Shown: positions 44,930 through 55,561 of the stretch, in pieces
How positions within the stretch are numbered: position 1 is the first letter of the stretch
How the letters are laid out: each line of letters starts with the position of its first letter
Assembly (NCBI GenBank): GCA_029237695.1
Contig: CM055273.1
Location: 56,533,968 to 56,597,967, forward strand
DNA: 64,000 nucleotides
Origin: Conchocele bisecta
Lineage: Eukaryota > Mollusca > Bivalvia > Lucinida > Thyasiridae
Direction: 5' to 3'
Notes under the pieces: model-generated
Told to the model about the DNA's origin: nothing
Databases searched by the model: none
What the model saw: the letters and a program-made list of their open reading frames with translations, nothing else
Program-made: the position numbers and the translations under genes

Positions 44930-47600
44930 AAGGGGTGTGCGGTGGACCTTGACATTGGGGTCAGTGGTGGAAGGTGGGTCGTGGATTTGCTATAGTATGA
45001 TATAGCATATTAAGATGAATGCATGTATGAAATATCAATGCGCTCCCTGAAAACAGAAGCTATACAAAATTTAACCCAACGTTAAGTTTATGAACGCACT
45101 AATTTACGTTGGTGATTTTCTACAGCATGATACCTATTCACATGAGGAATGTGCTAAGTTTGTGACCTTGACCTTGGGGAAAGGGGTGGGGGTGGGTCAT
45201 GGATTTGCTGTAGCACAATAGAGGATCATCAGATGAATGCATGTATGAAATCTTGATCTTGGGGAAAGGGGTAGGGATGTGTCATGGATTTGCTGAAGCA
45301 CAATAAAGGATCATCAGATGAATATATGTATGAAATATCAAAGCGTTCCCTGTAAAGAAACAGAAGTTACACAACATTTACCCCAACGTTAAGTTTATGA
45401 ACATGCTAAGTTTGTGACCTTGACATTGGGATAAGGGTTGTGTGGTGGGTCTTTGCTACAGCATGGTAGAGTATCATCAAATGAATGCATATATGAAAGG
45501 AAACAGATGTTATAAGACATTTACCCCAACGTTAAGTTTATGAATGTGCTAAGTTTGTGACCTTGACCTTGGGGTAAGGGGTGGGCGATGGGTCATGGAT
45601 TTGCTATAGCACGATAGAGTATCATCAGATGAATGCATGTATGAAATATCAAGGCGTTCCATGAAATGAAACATATGTTATAAGACATTTACCCCAACGT
45701 TAAGTTTATGAACATGATACGTTTGTGACCTTAACCTTGAGGTAGGTGTTGGGTGGTGGGTCGTGGATTTGCTACAGCATGATAGAGGGTCATCTGAGGA
45801 ATGCATGTATGAAATATCAAGTTCCATGAAAGGAAACAGATGTTACAAGACATTTACCCCAACGTTAAGTTAATGTCAACGTTAAGTTCATGAATGTCCT
45901 AAGTACCTTGACCTTGGGGAAAGGGGTGGGGTGGGTCATGGATTTGCTATAGCACGATAGAGTATCATCAGATGAATGCATGTATGAAATATGAAGGCGT
46001 TCCCTGTAAATAAACAGAAGTTACACAACATTTACCCCAATGTTAAGTTTATGAACATGGGTGGTGGGTTGTGGATTTGCTACAGCATGATAGAGGGTCA
46101 TCTGAGGAATGCATGTATGAAATATCAAGGCGTTCCATGAAAGGAAACATATGTTATAAGACATTTACCCCAACGTTAAGTTTATGAACATGCGAAGTTG
46201 TGACATTGACCTTGGGGTAAGGGTTGTGTGGTGGGTCGTGGATTTGCTACAGCATGATAGAGGGTCATCTGAGGAATGCATGTATAATATCAAGGCGTTT
46301 CATGAAAGGAAACAGGTGTTATAAGACATTTACACCAACGTTAAGTTTATGAATGTGCTAAGTTTGTGACCTTGACCTTGGGGTAAGGGGTGGGCGGTAT
46401 GAAATGGAATGCATATATGAAAGGAAACAGATGTTATAAGACATTTACCACAACGTTAAGTTTATGAATGTGCTATGTTTGTGACCTTGACCTTGAGGTA
46501 AGGGGTGGGCGATGGGTCATGGATTTGCTATAGCACGATAGAGGGTCATCTGAGGAATGCATGTATAAAGGCGTTTCATGAAAGGAAACAGGTGTTATAA
46601 GACATTTACACCAACGTTAAGTTTATGGATGTGCTAAGTTTGTGACCTTGGGGTAAGGTGTGGGCGGTGGGTCATGGATTTGCTATAGCACGATATAGTA
46701 TCATCAGATGAATGCATGTATGAAATATTAAAGGTACATGCCCACGCAGCAGGTTACACTGTACTCCTACTTTTCATTTTCTGTCATGCCTTATATGCAC
46801 CATTTGTCTACCCACTAACGAGTTATTTGTAATTACGGCGCGTGTTAATTGGCAAGCCGTGATGTGAAAGCCGTCGTCCCCGCACATTATCAAAATAGAC
46901 TGTTACCGCCGCGCGTCGCTAACAGTAAATTGATAATTAATAAATGATTATATTTGTATAGCGGGCACTCGTAATTTTTAGAACTGGTGGAATAGTGACA
47001 TAATTATACACTTATTTAATTCCTATAAAGAACATTTTGTGCCTACTGCGTGGGCATGTACCTTTAAGGCGTTCCATGAAAGGAAACAGATGTTATAAGA
47101 CATTTATTCCAACGTTAAGTTAATGAATGTGCTAAGTTTGTCACATTGACCTTGGGGAAATGGGTGGGGGTGGGTAATGGATTTTCTAGAGTATCATCAG
47201 ATGAATACATGTATGAAATATGAAGGCGTTCATCCCTGTAAAGAAACAGAAGTTACACAACATTTACCCCAACGTTAAGTTTATGAACATGCTAAGTTTG
47301 TGACCTTGACCTTGGTGTAAGGGTTGGGTGGTGGGTCGTTGATTTGCTACAGCATGATAGAGGTTCATCTGAGGAATGCATGTATGAAATATCACGGCGT
47401 TCCATGAAAGGAAACAGATGTTATAAGACATTTTCCCCAACGTTAAGTTTATGAACGTGCTAAGTTTGTGACCTTGACCTTGGGGTAAGGGTTGGTGGTG
47501 GGTAATGGATTTGATACAGCATGATAGAGTCATCTGAGGAATGCATGTATGAAATAACAAGGTGTTCCATGAAAGGAAACAGAAGTTATAAGACATTTAC
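44930..47600. repeat. ~166-bp tandem core of family A copy 1
   Basis: CCCCAACGTTAAGTTTATGA marks units near 45073, 45384, 45524, 45690, 45855, 46032, 46166, 46333, 46451, 46609, 47107, 47269, 47439 and 47606. Most units carry TGACCTTGACCTTGGGG and GGATTTGCTATAGCACGATA. Some units are shortened. Confidence 0.92.
46732..47063. mobile_element. 332-bp MITE with perfect 18-bp TIRs and TTAA target duplication
   Basis: TIRs AGGTACATGCCCACGCAG and CTGCGTGGGCATGTACCT are exactly inverted. TTAA stands on both sides (46728-46731, 47064-47067). It lies inside a tandem array whose other units read GAAATATCAAGGCGTTCC at this point, so the empty site is visible. Its right half matches the 43 kb and 53.8 kb elements; its left half (AACGAGTTATTTG, GCCGTCGTCCCCGC) is different. 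Confidence 0.95.
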
Positions 47601-47689
47601 CCCAACGTTAAGTTTGTGGACGCCGACGCCGACGACGCCGGGGGTATACTATAAGCTCTTCTGCACTTCGTGCAGGCGAGCTAAAAATT

Positions 47690-48563
47690 GCCATGTTTTG
47701 TTCAATATTAATGCACAAACAGCTGCTAAGAATATAGTAGCCAGGGGGATGTTTATTATAATATATGTTGTATGTATCCATTGACGTTAATGGGTTAATA
47801 TAATACAACAAATGAATAATGCACATACCCACAAGGTAATCAATACATGCATATTTATATTCTAAAGATTTATGAGATTACACTTGCAGATTTGAACATA
47901 ATATATACAACAGAAAAAAAAATAGCATACATACAATGTATGGCTTTCAACTATAATAATGTATACGGATATGTAGTGTTGCTTTTTTTTTGCTACATTC
48001 TTGTAACCAATATTTGTGTCATCTTTAGATTTAAAAACTGGGCTTGGTTCCATTTTTTCGACAATTCCGTTGGCCGCCATCTTGGATTTCAAAATGGTCT
48101 CCCTGAAATGCTATATTCATTATACGAGGGGAGTTCAATAAATTCCCAGAAAAGTCCTGTAACATACCCATTTTTAATTGAATTGTATAAAAACTCACGT
48201 GATTTTCAGATACAAATAAAAAAAATGTTATGGTCTTCAATTGGGCATGCAATTTACGAAACTCGATTATGCAAAACTGAAGACCGATAACCATAGTAAC
48301 GTCATGTTCTGTGACACAGCGCACTTGCGACGTCAAGAATAGATTTTTGCAAACAAAAAATGACGTTTTCGATTGATTGAATATGGCACAGTATGCAAAC
48401 TAATTATATTTCAATTATTAATTGGTCATTCAGCAATAAGTAACGTAATGTACATAACTTGGTGACGTCAAACTATTTTTTCGGACATCGTGCATCAATC
48501 TCGTGGACGCCAACTTTGACGCAGTACAAAATAGCCATCGAACAGGGAAATCCAATCAAATGT
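47690..48563. other. Intergenic stretch
   Basis: No gene is recognised. Frames at 47847-48336 are AT-rich and lack domains. Confidence 0.4.
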
Positions 48564-48972
48564 TACTTTGATTATCGACGGAATTAATTATATTTCAGTG
48601 ACTGATTGGCGAACAGCATATACCCTGATCATTGATCTGGGACTATGCTGGTAGCAGACACCTTAAGCTCAATTTGTCACAGGTGGAAGACTCGGACCTG
48701 TGACACCAAAAAATGCCCATTGCAAAAACAAATACATTACCCCACCCACTTGGTCTCATACAGTACTATCTTTAAAGAAGATAGTACTGTATGAGACCAA
48801 GTGGGTGGGGTAATGGATTTTTTGTAATGACATTTTTGGTGTCACAGGTCCGGGTCTTCCACCTGTGAGAAATTGATATTAAGGTGTCTGCGACCCCAGA
48901 TCAGAGATCAGGGTATATGCTGTTCGCCAATCAGTCACTGAACTATAATTAATTCCGTCGATAATCAAAGTA
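48564..48972. repeat. 409-bp palindrome
   Basis: TACTTTGATTATCGACGGAA at the left end returns inverted at the right end. The arms (~209 and ~198 bp) stay matched through the GACTGATTGGCGAACAGCAT and CAGGTGGAAGACTCGG segments to the centre near 48774 (CTATCTTTAAAGAAGATAG). There is almost no spacer. Confidence 0.95.
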
Positions 48973-49094
48973 CTAAAAGAACTGAAACTATCGCCAGATA
49001 TGGTGTGGGGTGCCCTAAAAACACACCAGATCACTTAGCCACTTATCCGAATACCGGATGGCCAAACCAGGTGCAAAATAGGGAACACGCATTA

Positions 49095-49150
49095 TAGTAA
49101 CCGTTACATAGGTACCGGATGGTACCGGTTGCGGTTGGTACCGGTACCGG
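49095..49150. repeat. GGTACCGG short repeats
   Basis: Five copies of GGTACCGG or one-base variants lie within 50 bp. Function unknown. Confidence 0.7.
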
Positions 49151-49481
49151 CTTATATGGATGGCCCAAAAATGGCAACTGACAGCCATAGTTATTGCTTC
49201 TAAAAATAGATAAATAAAATAGCGATACCTAACAATAGTAGCATACATTTAATGCTTAGCGACCAGTGTAGCATCCGCGCAGTCTGTTCAGGGCCTACAC
49301 TGTTTGACATGCCACTACTGAAGTACCCTTAATGACATCAACATTAGTTCAGTAAACAATTTTATCCAGTCAACACAGTGTGTATGTGCCGTGAAACACG
49401 GTGCCGTGAAACATTTTTGATATCCAGTCAATACTATTTTTGCATTTTACAGCCATTTGTAGATGTTGACGGGATAAATAT

Positions 49482-49585
49482 AATAGTAGGTTAGTGCCGT
49501 GAATGGGAAAAAATATCTGGCGCGGCACGGAATTTCCTGAGCCTTGCCAGATATTTTTTCCCATTCACGGCACTAACCTACTATT
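49482..49585. repeat. Perfect 40-bp inverted repeat, 24-nt spacer
   Basis: AATAGTAGGTTAGTGCCGTG plus 20 more bases (49482-49521) is exactly inverted at 49546-49585. A single arm recurs at 49680-49728 (GCCGGATATTTTTCGCATTC), next to a single arm of the ACCACTCATTTGAACC family. Confidence 0.97.
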
Positions 49586-50282
49586 CTCTATCTATTTTCC
49601 TTCTTTCTGAACCAAAATATATGTTGTGACCACTCATTTGAACCGTCTCTCTGATGAGAAATAAAGAAATTATTGAGCCTTGCCGGATATTTTTCGCATT
49701 CACGGCACTAACCTACTATTCTCTATATTACGGTGGCAGACATAGCACTATGGCTTCATCACTCTCGGAGCACGATAACAGAAAAAGAAATATTTCAGAT
49801 TAATATGTAAGTCTATTACAGTAGATACTTCTGTCTGTTTCACAAAACCTGCCCACATTTTACGGCTATATAAACAATTCAGAAACTATTTTTTTTTATA
49901 ATATTAAATTTTACAAACATTTAAGAATGAGCCTTTTTTTTATTTCGTGAAATTTGGTCATATATAGATTTTATTACGAAACATTGATTTGTATATGGGG
50001 TAATTAAAGGAGGTGAAGGAGCTGGGGGACGAGCCAACCAAATGGAAATTGACTTCGAAAACTAGCCAGACAGCTTGGAAATAATCTAACTAAGAAAACA
50101 AAAGTTAAATTTTGAAAATCGGTCCACTATTTCTGAAATCAGAAAAAAGCTCCATGTTAAATGTACATGCCCCCTCAGTAGGCACACACTGTTATTTATA
50201 TCAGAGACATCATCTGAGACATTTTCTGGCAAGATCAACATTCATTCAAACCGTGTTACCTTAAATGTTAATGGACATTACT

Positions 50283-50328
50283 TTTTAGCTCGACTATTCG
50301 AAGAACAAGTAGAGCTTATGTTGTCACC

Positions 50329-50360
<32 letters not shown>

Positions 50361-52080
50361 ACCGTCACGCATTGGTTAAGGTTTTTAGTATATGGAATAC
50401 TACTGGCCCTACACCCATCATACTTGCACAACTTCATCTCCTAGTGATGTACATCAATAACCCCTGATCTATATTTGACCTTCACCTACATTTCCTCTTG
50501 AATTACTTAGTTAAATTCCCCTTGGTTAAGGTTTTTTTAGTCAACCTTGGTTAAGGTTTTTTTTAGTCAAGCTTGTACATAGAATACTATTGTGCATACA
50601 GACACCATACTTGGACAACCTTTTATCATAGGGATGTACATCAATAACCCCTGATCTATATTTGACATTGACCTACATTTCCTCTTGAATTACTTAGTTA
50701 ATTCCCCTTGGTTAAGGTTTTTAGTCCAGCTTGTATATGGAATACTCCTGGCCCTACACCCACCATACGTGAACAACTTCATCTCCTAGTGATATACATA
50801 GTTAATTCCCCTTGGTTAATGTTTTTAGTCAACCTTGGTTAAGGTTTTTAGTCAAGCTTGTACATGGAATACTAATGTGCATACAGACACCATACTTGGA
50901 CAACCTTTTCTCATAGGGATGTACCTCAATAACCCCTGATCTATATTTGACCTTGACCTACATTTCCTCTTGAATTACTTAGTTAATTCCCCTTGGTTAA
51001 GGTTTTTAGTAAAGCTTGTATATGGAATACTCCTGGCCTTACACCCTTGGACAACTTCATCTCCTAGTGATGTACATCAACAACCCCTGACCTATATTTG
51101 ACCTTGACCTACATTTAACCTTGAATTACATAGTTAATTCCCCTTGGTTAAGGTTTTTAGTCAACCTTGGTTAAGGTTTTTAGTCAAGCTTGTACATGGA
51201 ATACTAGTGTGCATACGGACACCATACTTGGACAACCTTTTCTCATAGGGATGTACATCAATAACCCCTGATCTATATTTGACATTGACCTACATTTCCT
51301 CTTCAATTACTTAGTTAATTCCCCTTGTTTAAGGTTTTTAGTCTAGCTTGTATATGGAATATTCCTGGCCCTACACCCACCATACTTGGACAACTTCATC
51401 TCCTAGTGATGTACATCAACAACCACTGACCTATATTTGACCTTGACCTACATTTAACTTTGAATTACTTACTTAATTCCCCTTGGTTAAGGTTTTTAGT
51501 CAAGCTTGTACATGGAATACTATTGTGCATACTAGCAACATACTTGGACAACCTTTTCTCATAGCGATGTACATCAATAACCCCTGATCTATATTTGACC
51601 TTGACCTACATTTTCTCTTGAATTACTTACTTAGTTCTCCTTGGTTAAGGTTTTTAGTCAAGCTTGTAGATGCAATACTCCTGGCCCTACACCAACCATA
51701 CTTGGACAACTTCATCTAGTGATGTACATCAATAATCTCTGACCTATATTTGACCTTGACCTACTTTTATCCTTGGATTACTTTCTTATTTCCCCTTGGT
51801 GAAGGTTTTTAGTCAAGCTTGTATATGGAATATTCCTGGGCCTACAGCAACCATACTTGGAAAACTTCATCTCCTAGTGATGTACATCAATAACCCCAGA
51901 CCTATATCTGACATTGACCTACATTTAACCTTGAATTACTTACTTAATTTCCCTTGGTTAAGGTTTTTAGTCAACCTTGGTTAAGGTTTTTATGCAGGCC
52001 ACGGCCACCTTGTTTGTCAAGCTATGTGTACATCGACAACCCTCGTAGTTGAGCTATGCTGTTCTCCTACAGCTCTTGTT
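50283..52080 (-). mobile_element. Minisatellite-carrying element, family A, copy 2
   Basis: Read on the minus strand: 5' AACAAGAG, hairpin CTGTAGGAGAACAG, GCTC; 3' GACGCC microsatellite, then AATAGTCGAGCTAAAAA. These are the same terminal rules as at 44825-47687. The core is ~160-170-bp units (plus strand: CTTGGTTAAGGTTTTTAGTC, TGGACAACTTCATCTCC, TTGACCTTGACCTACATTT), about ten, partly shortened. It has no coding capacity. Confidence 0.8.
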
Positions 52081-52248
52081 ATTTTCTGTATTTATTTGTT
52101 GATGTGCAATGATCATACTTATTAATGATTCAATTGAAGCATTTAGCTAAAAGAATAGCATGCCTCATGTGTATATGAAAATAGCCTGATACCACTGCGA
52201 GTCACTAACAGTAAAATAAATGTTACTAAATGATTATATCTGAATAGC

Positions 52249-53784
52249 TACGGGGCGCCATGCAGGACATGTGTACAAAATTGAGTTTTGTAACACTAAA
52301 TATCACAAAATTCAATTCTGTGTCACAAAAATTTTGTCAATTCTGTGTCACAAAATTCAATTCTGTGTCACAAAATTCAATTCTGCATACGTTTCGTATA
52401 CAAAATTCATTTTTGTTATAAAGGATTCAATTTTGTAAGACAGAATTGAGTTTTGTGAAGAAAATTCAGTTTTGTAGGACAGAATTCATTTTTGTCCACA
52501 ATAATTAGTTTGCGTAGGATAGTCTATGTCATCTCTACGTTGATTGGTTGAGATCGGTCTTAGTCCATTTTTACTAGATGGTGGAGTACACTTGCAGGTT
52601 TAAATATTTCAATGCGAAAATATAACCCAATATATCAATATTATACTTCTTTATGGACAGTTATTTTGGTTATATAGATTACAAATGAGTGGTCACACCA
52701 TATAAGCATATATACTTTGAAGGAGAAATAAGAAAAATATTCAGAATTTTAATTTTCCCTCAATTATGTAAACAGGGTCAAACATAAAGTAGCCGGGACA
52801 TAGCTAGACCTGAGAGCATGCCCTATATAGAGAATACCAGGCTAGTGTATTTTGATATCAAGTTTATCAGGCAAGGCTAGGAAACGCGTAGGAATTCCGA
52901 GGCTTGCCGAGGAATTCCTACCGTTTCCGAGCCGAGCCTGATAAACTTGATATTAAAATACACTAGCCTGGTATTCTATTTATCAGGTAACGTTTTATGC
53001 TCGAAAATGACATTAGATGACGTCGTATTCTAACAGTAGATCTAACCTTGTGAAACAAATGGTATTGGATCTGTGTCTACTAGTTGCGAAGTTACGTGTT
53101 CGCAACTATGTGTCTACATGCATTATTTACAGTATACACCATCTTAGTACATGTATCCATGGTATCTGCACAAATACTACAAATGGTTTCCTCAAATGGC
53201 CCAATACACACATCTGTTTATAAACACAGACAGCAGTCAGAACACAGGCCACAGCGCGTGTATTATTGATTTAACTGGGGCAGATGTACCTTGCGATACA
53301 CACTAAATGACGTCAGTACTCGCGGGAGATCTACATGTACATGAATTATGTGTACAATTATAACGCAAATGAGTTTAAATACGAATGGGTTTGTCAACGT
53401 TTGACTGTTTGGAGATAGTTGAAGCAAAATGGCAGAATGAGAAATGAATCATCGGCAGAATGAGAAATGAATCATCGACATTGAATGTGTAGATCGGCGA
53501 CCGTGACCCATTTCTCCAGTGCAGTTTCTGACCAATGGTAGTCCTTCTTACATGCGTGTGCAGAATTGACAGAATTGAATTTTGTGGCACAGAATTGAAT
53601 TCTGTGGCACAGAATTGAATTTTGTGACACAGAATTGAATTCTGTGGCACAGAATTGAATTTTGTGACACAGAATTGAATTCTGTGGCACAAAAGTGAAT
53701 TTTGTGACACAGAATTGAATTTTGGTTGGCACAAAAATGAATTTTGTTGACAAAATTGAGCCATGTCCCACTTGGCGCCCCGTA
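52249..53784. mobile_element. Foldback-like element with minisatellite in inverted arms
   Basis: The ends TACGGGGCGCCA and TGGCGCCCCGTA are inverted. ATAGC stands on both sides (52244-52248, 53785-53789) and occurs once in the uninterrupted relative at 46962. Next to each end are tandem 20-bp units: TGTGTCACAAAATTCAATTC at the left, the reverse GAATTGAATTTTGTGACACA at the right (53560-53760). The middle has a 147-bp palindrome (52831-52977). Long inverted arms made of short tandem repeats are the hallmark of Drosophila FB elements. No transposase is seen. Confidence 0.82.
52831..52977. repeat. Palindrome within the foldback element
   Basis: AGAATACCAGGCTAGTGTAT and TTTGATATCAAGTTTATC at the left are inverted at 52936-52977. 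The inner part contains GGAATTCC twice. A single arm lies at 41849-41915, another at 15650-15700. Confidence 0.9.
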
Positions 53785-54174
53785 ATAGCGGGCACTAGTA
53801 ATTAATTTTTAGAACTGGTGGAATAGCGACACAATTATACACATATTTAATTCATATAAAGAACATTTTGTGCTTACTCAGTGGGCATGTACCTCTACAT
53901 TTGATAAACCGTTTTGTAAGAACTCTTTCTTTTCACAGGATATTGATTATAACGACGTTCGCGTGTCCGTGCGTACATGCATCCGTCCGAAATCTGCGCT
54001 ACGGTTTTTAAATAGTTTATATATCTGCAACCCTATTTAACGTTATATTAAAGAAAATAACAATTTGACCCTACAGAGACAATTCTGAATCACTTCCCTC
54101 AACACAAGTACTTGTTTTACCTTGTCGTATGTATACCAGGGGCGGATCCAGCATTTGGGGAACGTGGGGGTTGT

Positions 54175-54254
54175 CTAGTTGCGAAGGTAACTCTTGCAAA
54201 CTCTAGCTACGGACGGTACGGGAGTAGATTGCAAGAGTTACCGTTCGCAACTAG
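54175..54254. repeat. 25-bp inverted repeat
   Basis: CTAGTTGCGAAGGTAACTCT (plus TGCAA) at 54175-54199 is inverted at 54229-54254 with one extra base; the spacer is 29 nt. Confidence 0.9.
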
Positions 54255-54366
54255 GGGGTTGTCCTATTGTTGAGCTCTTCGAAATGCACTTTCCTGTGTT
54301 TTACGGCATTTAAATTCAGACTCTAACTGGTGGTAAACTGTGATCTATGTAAACTCCATGGCTGAA

Positions 54367-54391
54367 CGGGGGGTGGGGGGGGGGGGGGGGT
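54367..54391. repeat. Poly-G tract
   Basis: A run of over 20 G with two T interruptions, able to form a G-quadruplex in principle, and a likely place for length error in the assembly. Confidence 0.9.
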
Positions 54392-54496
54392 GCAACCCTG
54401 GAACCACCGCTTTAGATCCTCCCCTGCATACACTATTTTTGAAACACAAATTGCTGGGCGAAATAGATTAATGAAAGTGCGGCCCATGGAAATTAA

Positions 54497-54710
54497 CCTT
54501 TTGAACCCGAAAGCCGCTATAGCGGTTTATGCTCGTAACGAGCCGTCTCAGGATCTGCACTTTTTGCAAGTAATTTTCATATTTTTGAGAGCAAAAAAAT
54601 ACACCTTTTTCATAAACTAGTCTGAAAATAATATTGTGACGATTGGATTGGTCGGAAAATATAACCATATCAAAATACATCCAGTTACTTAGGGGTGAAT
54701 GGGTGAATGA
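54497..54710. mobile_element. 222-bp-type TTAA MITE, inverted eroded copy
   Basis: It starts after TTAA with CCTTTTGAACCCGAAAGC and ends near TTACTTAGGGGTGAATGGG, the reverse of 13760-13981 and 19969-20190. Confidence 0.75.
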
Positions 54711-54770
54711 AAGTGAAGCCCATGAAAATTGAACACAGTGATGTTTTCTTGGTATATGTATGAATATTAA

Positions 54771-55008
54771 CCCTTAGACCGCTACACACAACAATTGTCG
54801 TCTGCTGTTGCTTTATATCTAGCCTTATTTCTGAATAAAAACATGGTTTAACAGCACTTTACAATCATTTCCAATTCTAACTGCTGTCAAAGCATGTAGG
54901 AAATGATTATAAAGTGCTGACAAAGCATATTTTTGGTGATAAAAATGGAAAATGGAAAATAGAAAATAAACAGCAGACGACAAAAACTAATATATAGCGG
55001 TGTAAGGG
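54771..55008. mobile_element. TTAA MITE (CCCTTAGACCGCT family)
   Basis: It follows TTAA (54767-54770) and has ends CCCTTAGACCGCTA and TAGCGGTGTAAGGG. The palindromic interior is as at 19144-19365. It ends 28 bp from the donor site of the exon at 55036-55455. Confidence 0.82.
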
Positions 55009-55035
55009 TTAGGGAGGTTATACAAAAATACTCAC

Positions 55036-55455
55036 CATGTAGTTCAGCCTACTATCAACAAATGGCGCTTGTCCCATGGAGAAGTCCAGACTTTCCCTGT
55101 TCTTTAAGTTATACGGCTCCTCAGAGGGTGGGTCGATATAATAGTCCCTGATCAGTTTTATCAGTCTTGGGTCATCTTGAGCAACTTTCTCTTCGTTTAA
55201 CTTCATCATCGCCGCTTTATAGTCAAACAACGGGTCTCTGTTCGTTTTAATAACATGCGGACTAAACGGTTGTGCGTTAACATCATATGTGTGCTGCTTT
55301 GCATCAATGGAGAATTCCTCTGCTGGTTTTCCGACAGACAATCTACTGTCCGGCGATGGTAAATACTGTGCATTATCTCTATTGTGCAGCAGGTATACCA
55401 TTACAGCGAGGACGCATGCGCCGTAGAATAAATACAGTCGCGTTTCAGTCCTCAT
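55036..55455 (-). CDS. FkbM-methyltransferase / Star-like protein, exon 1
   Basis: The exon is 420 bp, 140 codons, start ATG at 55455, donor GTGAGT, phase 0. It has a short basic cytosolic end (MRTETR), a membrane helix at residues 7-23 (LYLFYGACVLAVMVYLL), and then a soluble stem. This is a type II signal anchor, expected in Golgi or ER. Residues 92-99 (AQDDPRLI) and 126-130 (SMGQA) are the conserved run-up to the FkbM domain in Star-like animal proteins. The exon continues into NDGFYIECGALDGE of exon 2. It may act as a glycan methyltransferase or, like Drosophila Star, as a membrane trafficking cofactor; the sequence does not decide. The start is chosen because the helix follows directly. 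Confidence 0.85.
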
Positions 55456-55498
55456 GCTTCACCAGTGCCCAGAATTATTTTACACGGGATCTGTCAAC

Positions 55499-55561
55499 AA
55501 TTGAAGAGGTTAGTGAAAGAAGGGGGCTAAGCCCCCTTTCTACTTACTACTTCAAGGGCAT
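55499..55561. repeat. Palindrome, GACCCCTTCA-like family
   Basis: TTGAAGAGGTTAGTGAAAGA and AGGGGGCTTAG-type centre, with inverted ACTTACTACTTCAA at the right. It lies ~45-105 bp upstream of the start codon of the FkbM/Star-like gene, so it sits in the likely promoter or 5' untranslated region. Confidence 0.75.

Larger units (their letters stand above)
44825..47687 (+). mobile_element. Minisatellite-carrying element, family A, copy 1
   Basis: The left end is AACAAGAG, then hairpin GTTGTCAGAAGACAAC, then GCTCGCCTG. The right end is hairpin CTGCACTTCGTGCAG, then GCGAGCTAAAAA, so GCTCGCCTG and CAGGCGAGC are inverted. A GACGCC microsatellite precedes the right end. The core is about 14 units of ~166 bp. 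A 332-bp MITE sits inside the core. No coding capacity. Confidence 0.82.
50161..53894. mobile_element. TTAA-type TIR element holding two other elements
   Basis: The left end ATGTACATGCCCCCTCAG follows TTAA (50157-50160). The right end is CAGTGGGCATGTACCT. Own sequence is 50161-50282, 52081-52248 and 53785-53894; joined in order these parts match the reverse of 43175-43869. The first break holds a family A carrier, the second a foldback element. Confidence 0.85.

Noticed and set aside
47847..47990. Start of a gene right of the family A element
   Set aside because: No conserved sequence and no coding-like composition.
48030..48336. 101-codon minus-strand frame and its plus-strand partner (47847-48290)
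   Set aside because: AT-rich, no domain, no splice sites; equal open length on both strands suggests chance.
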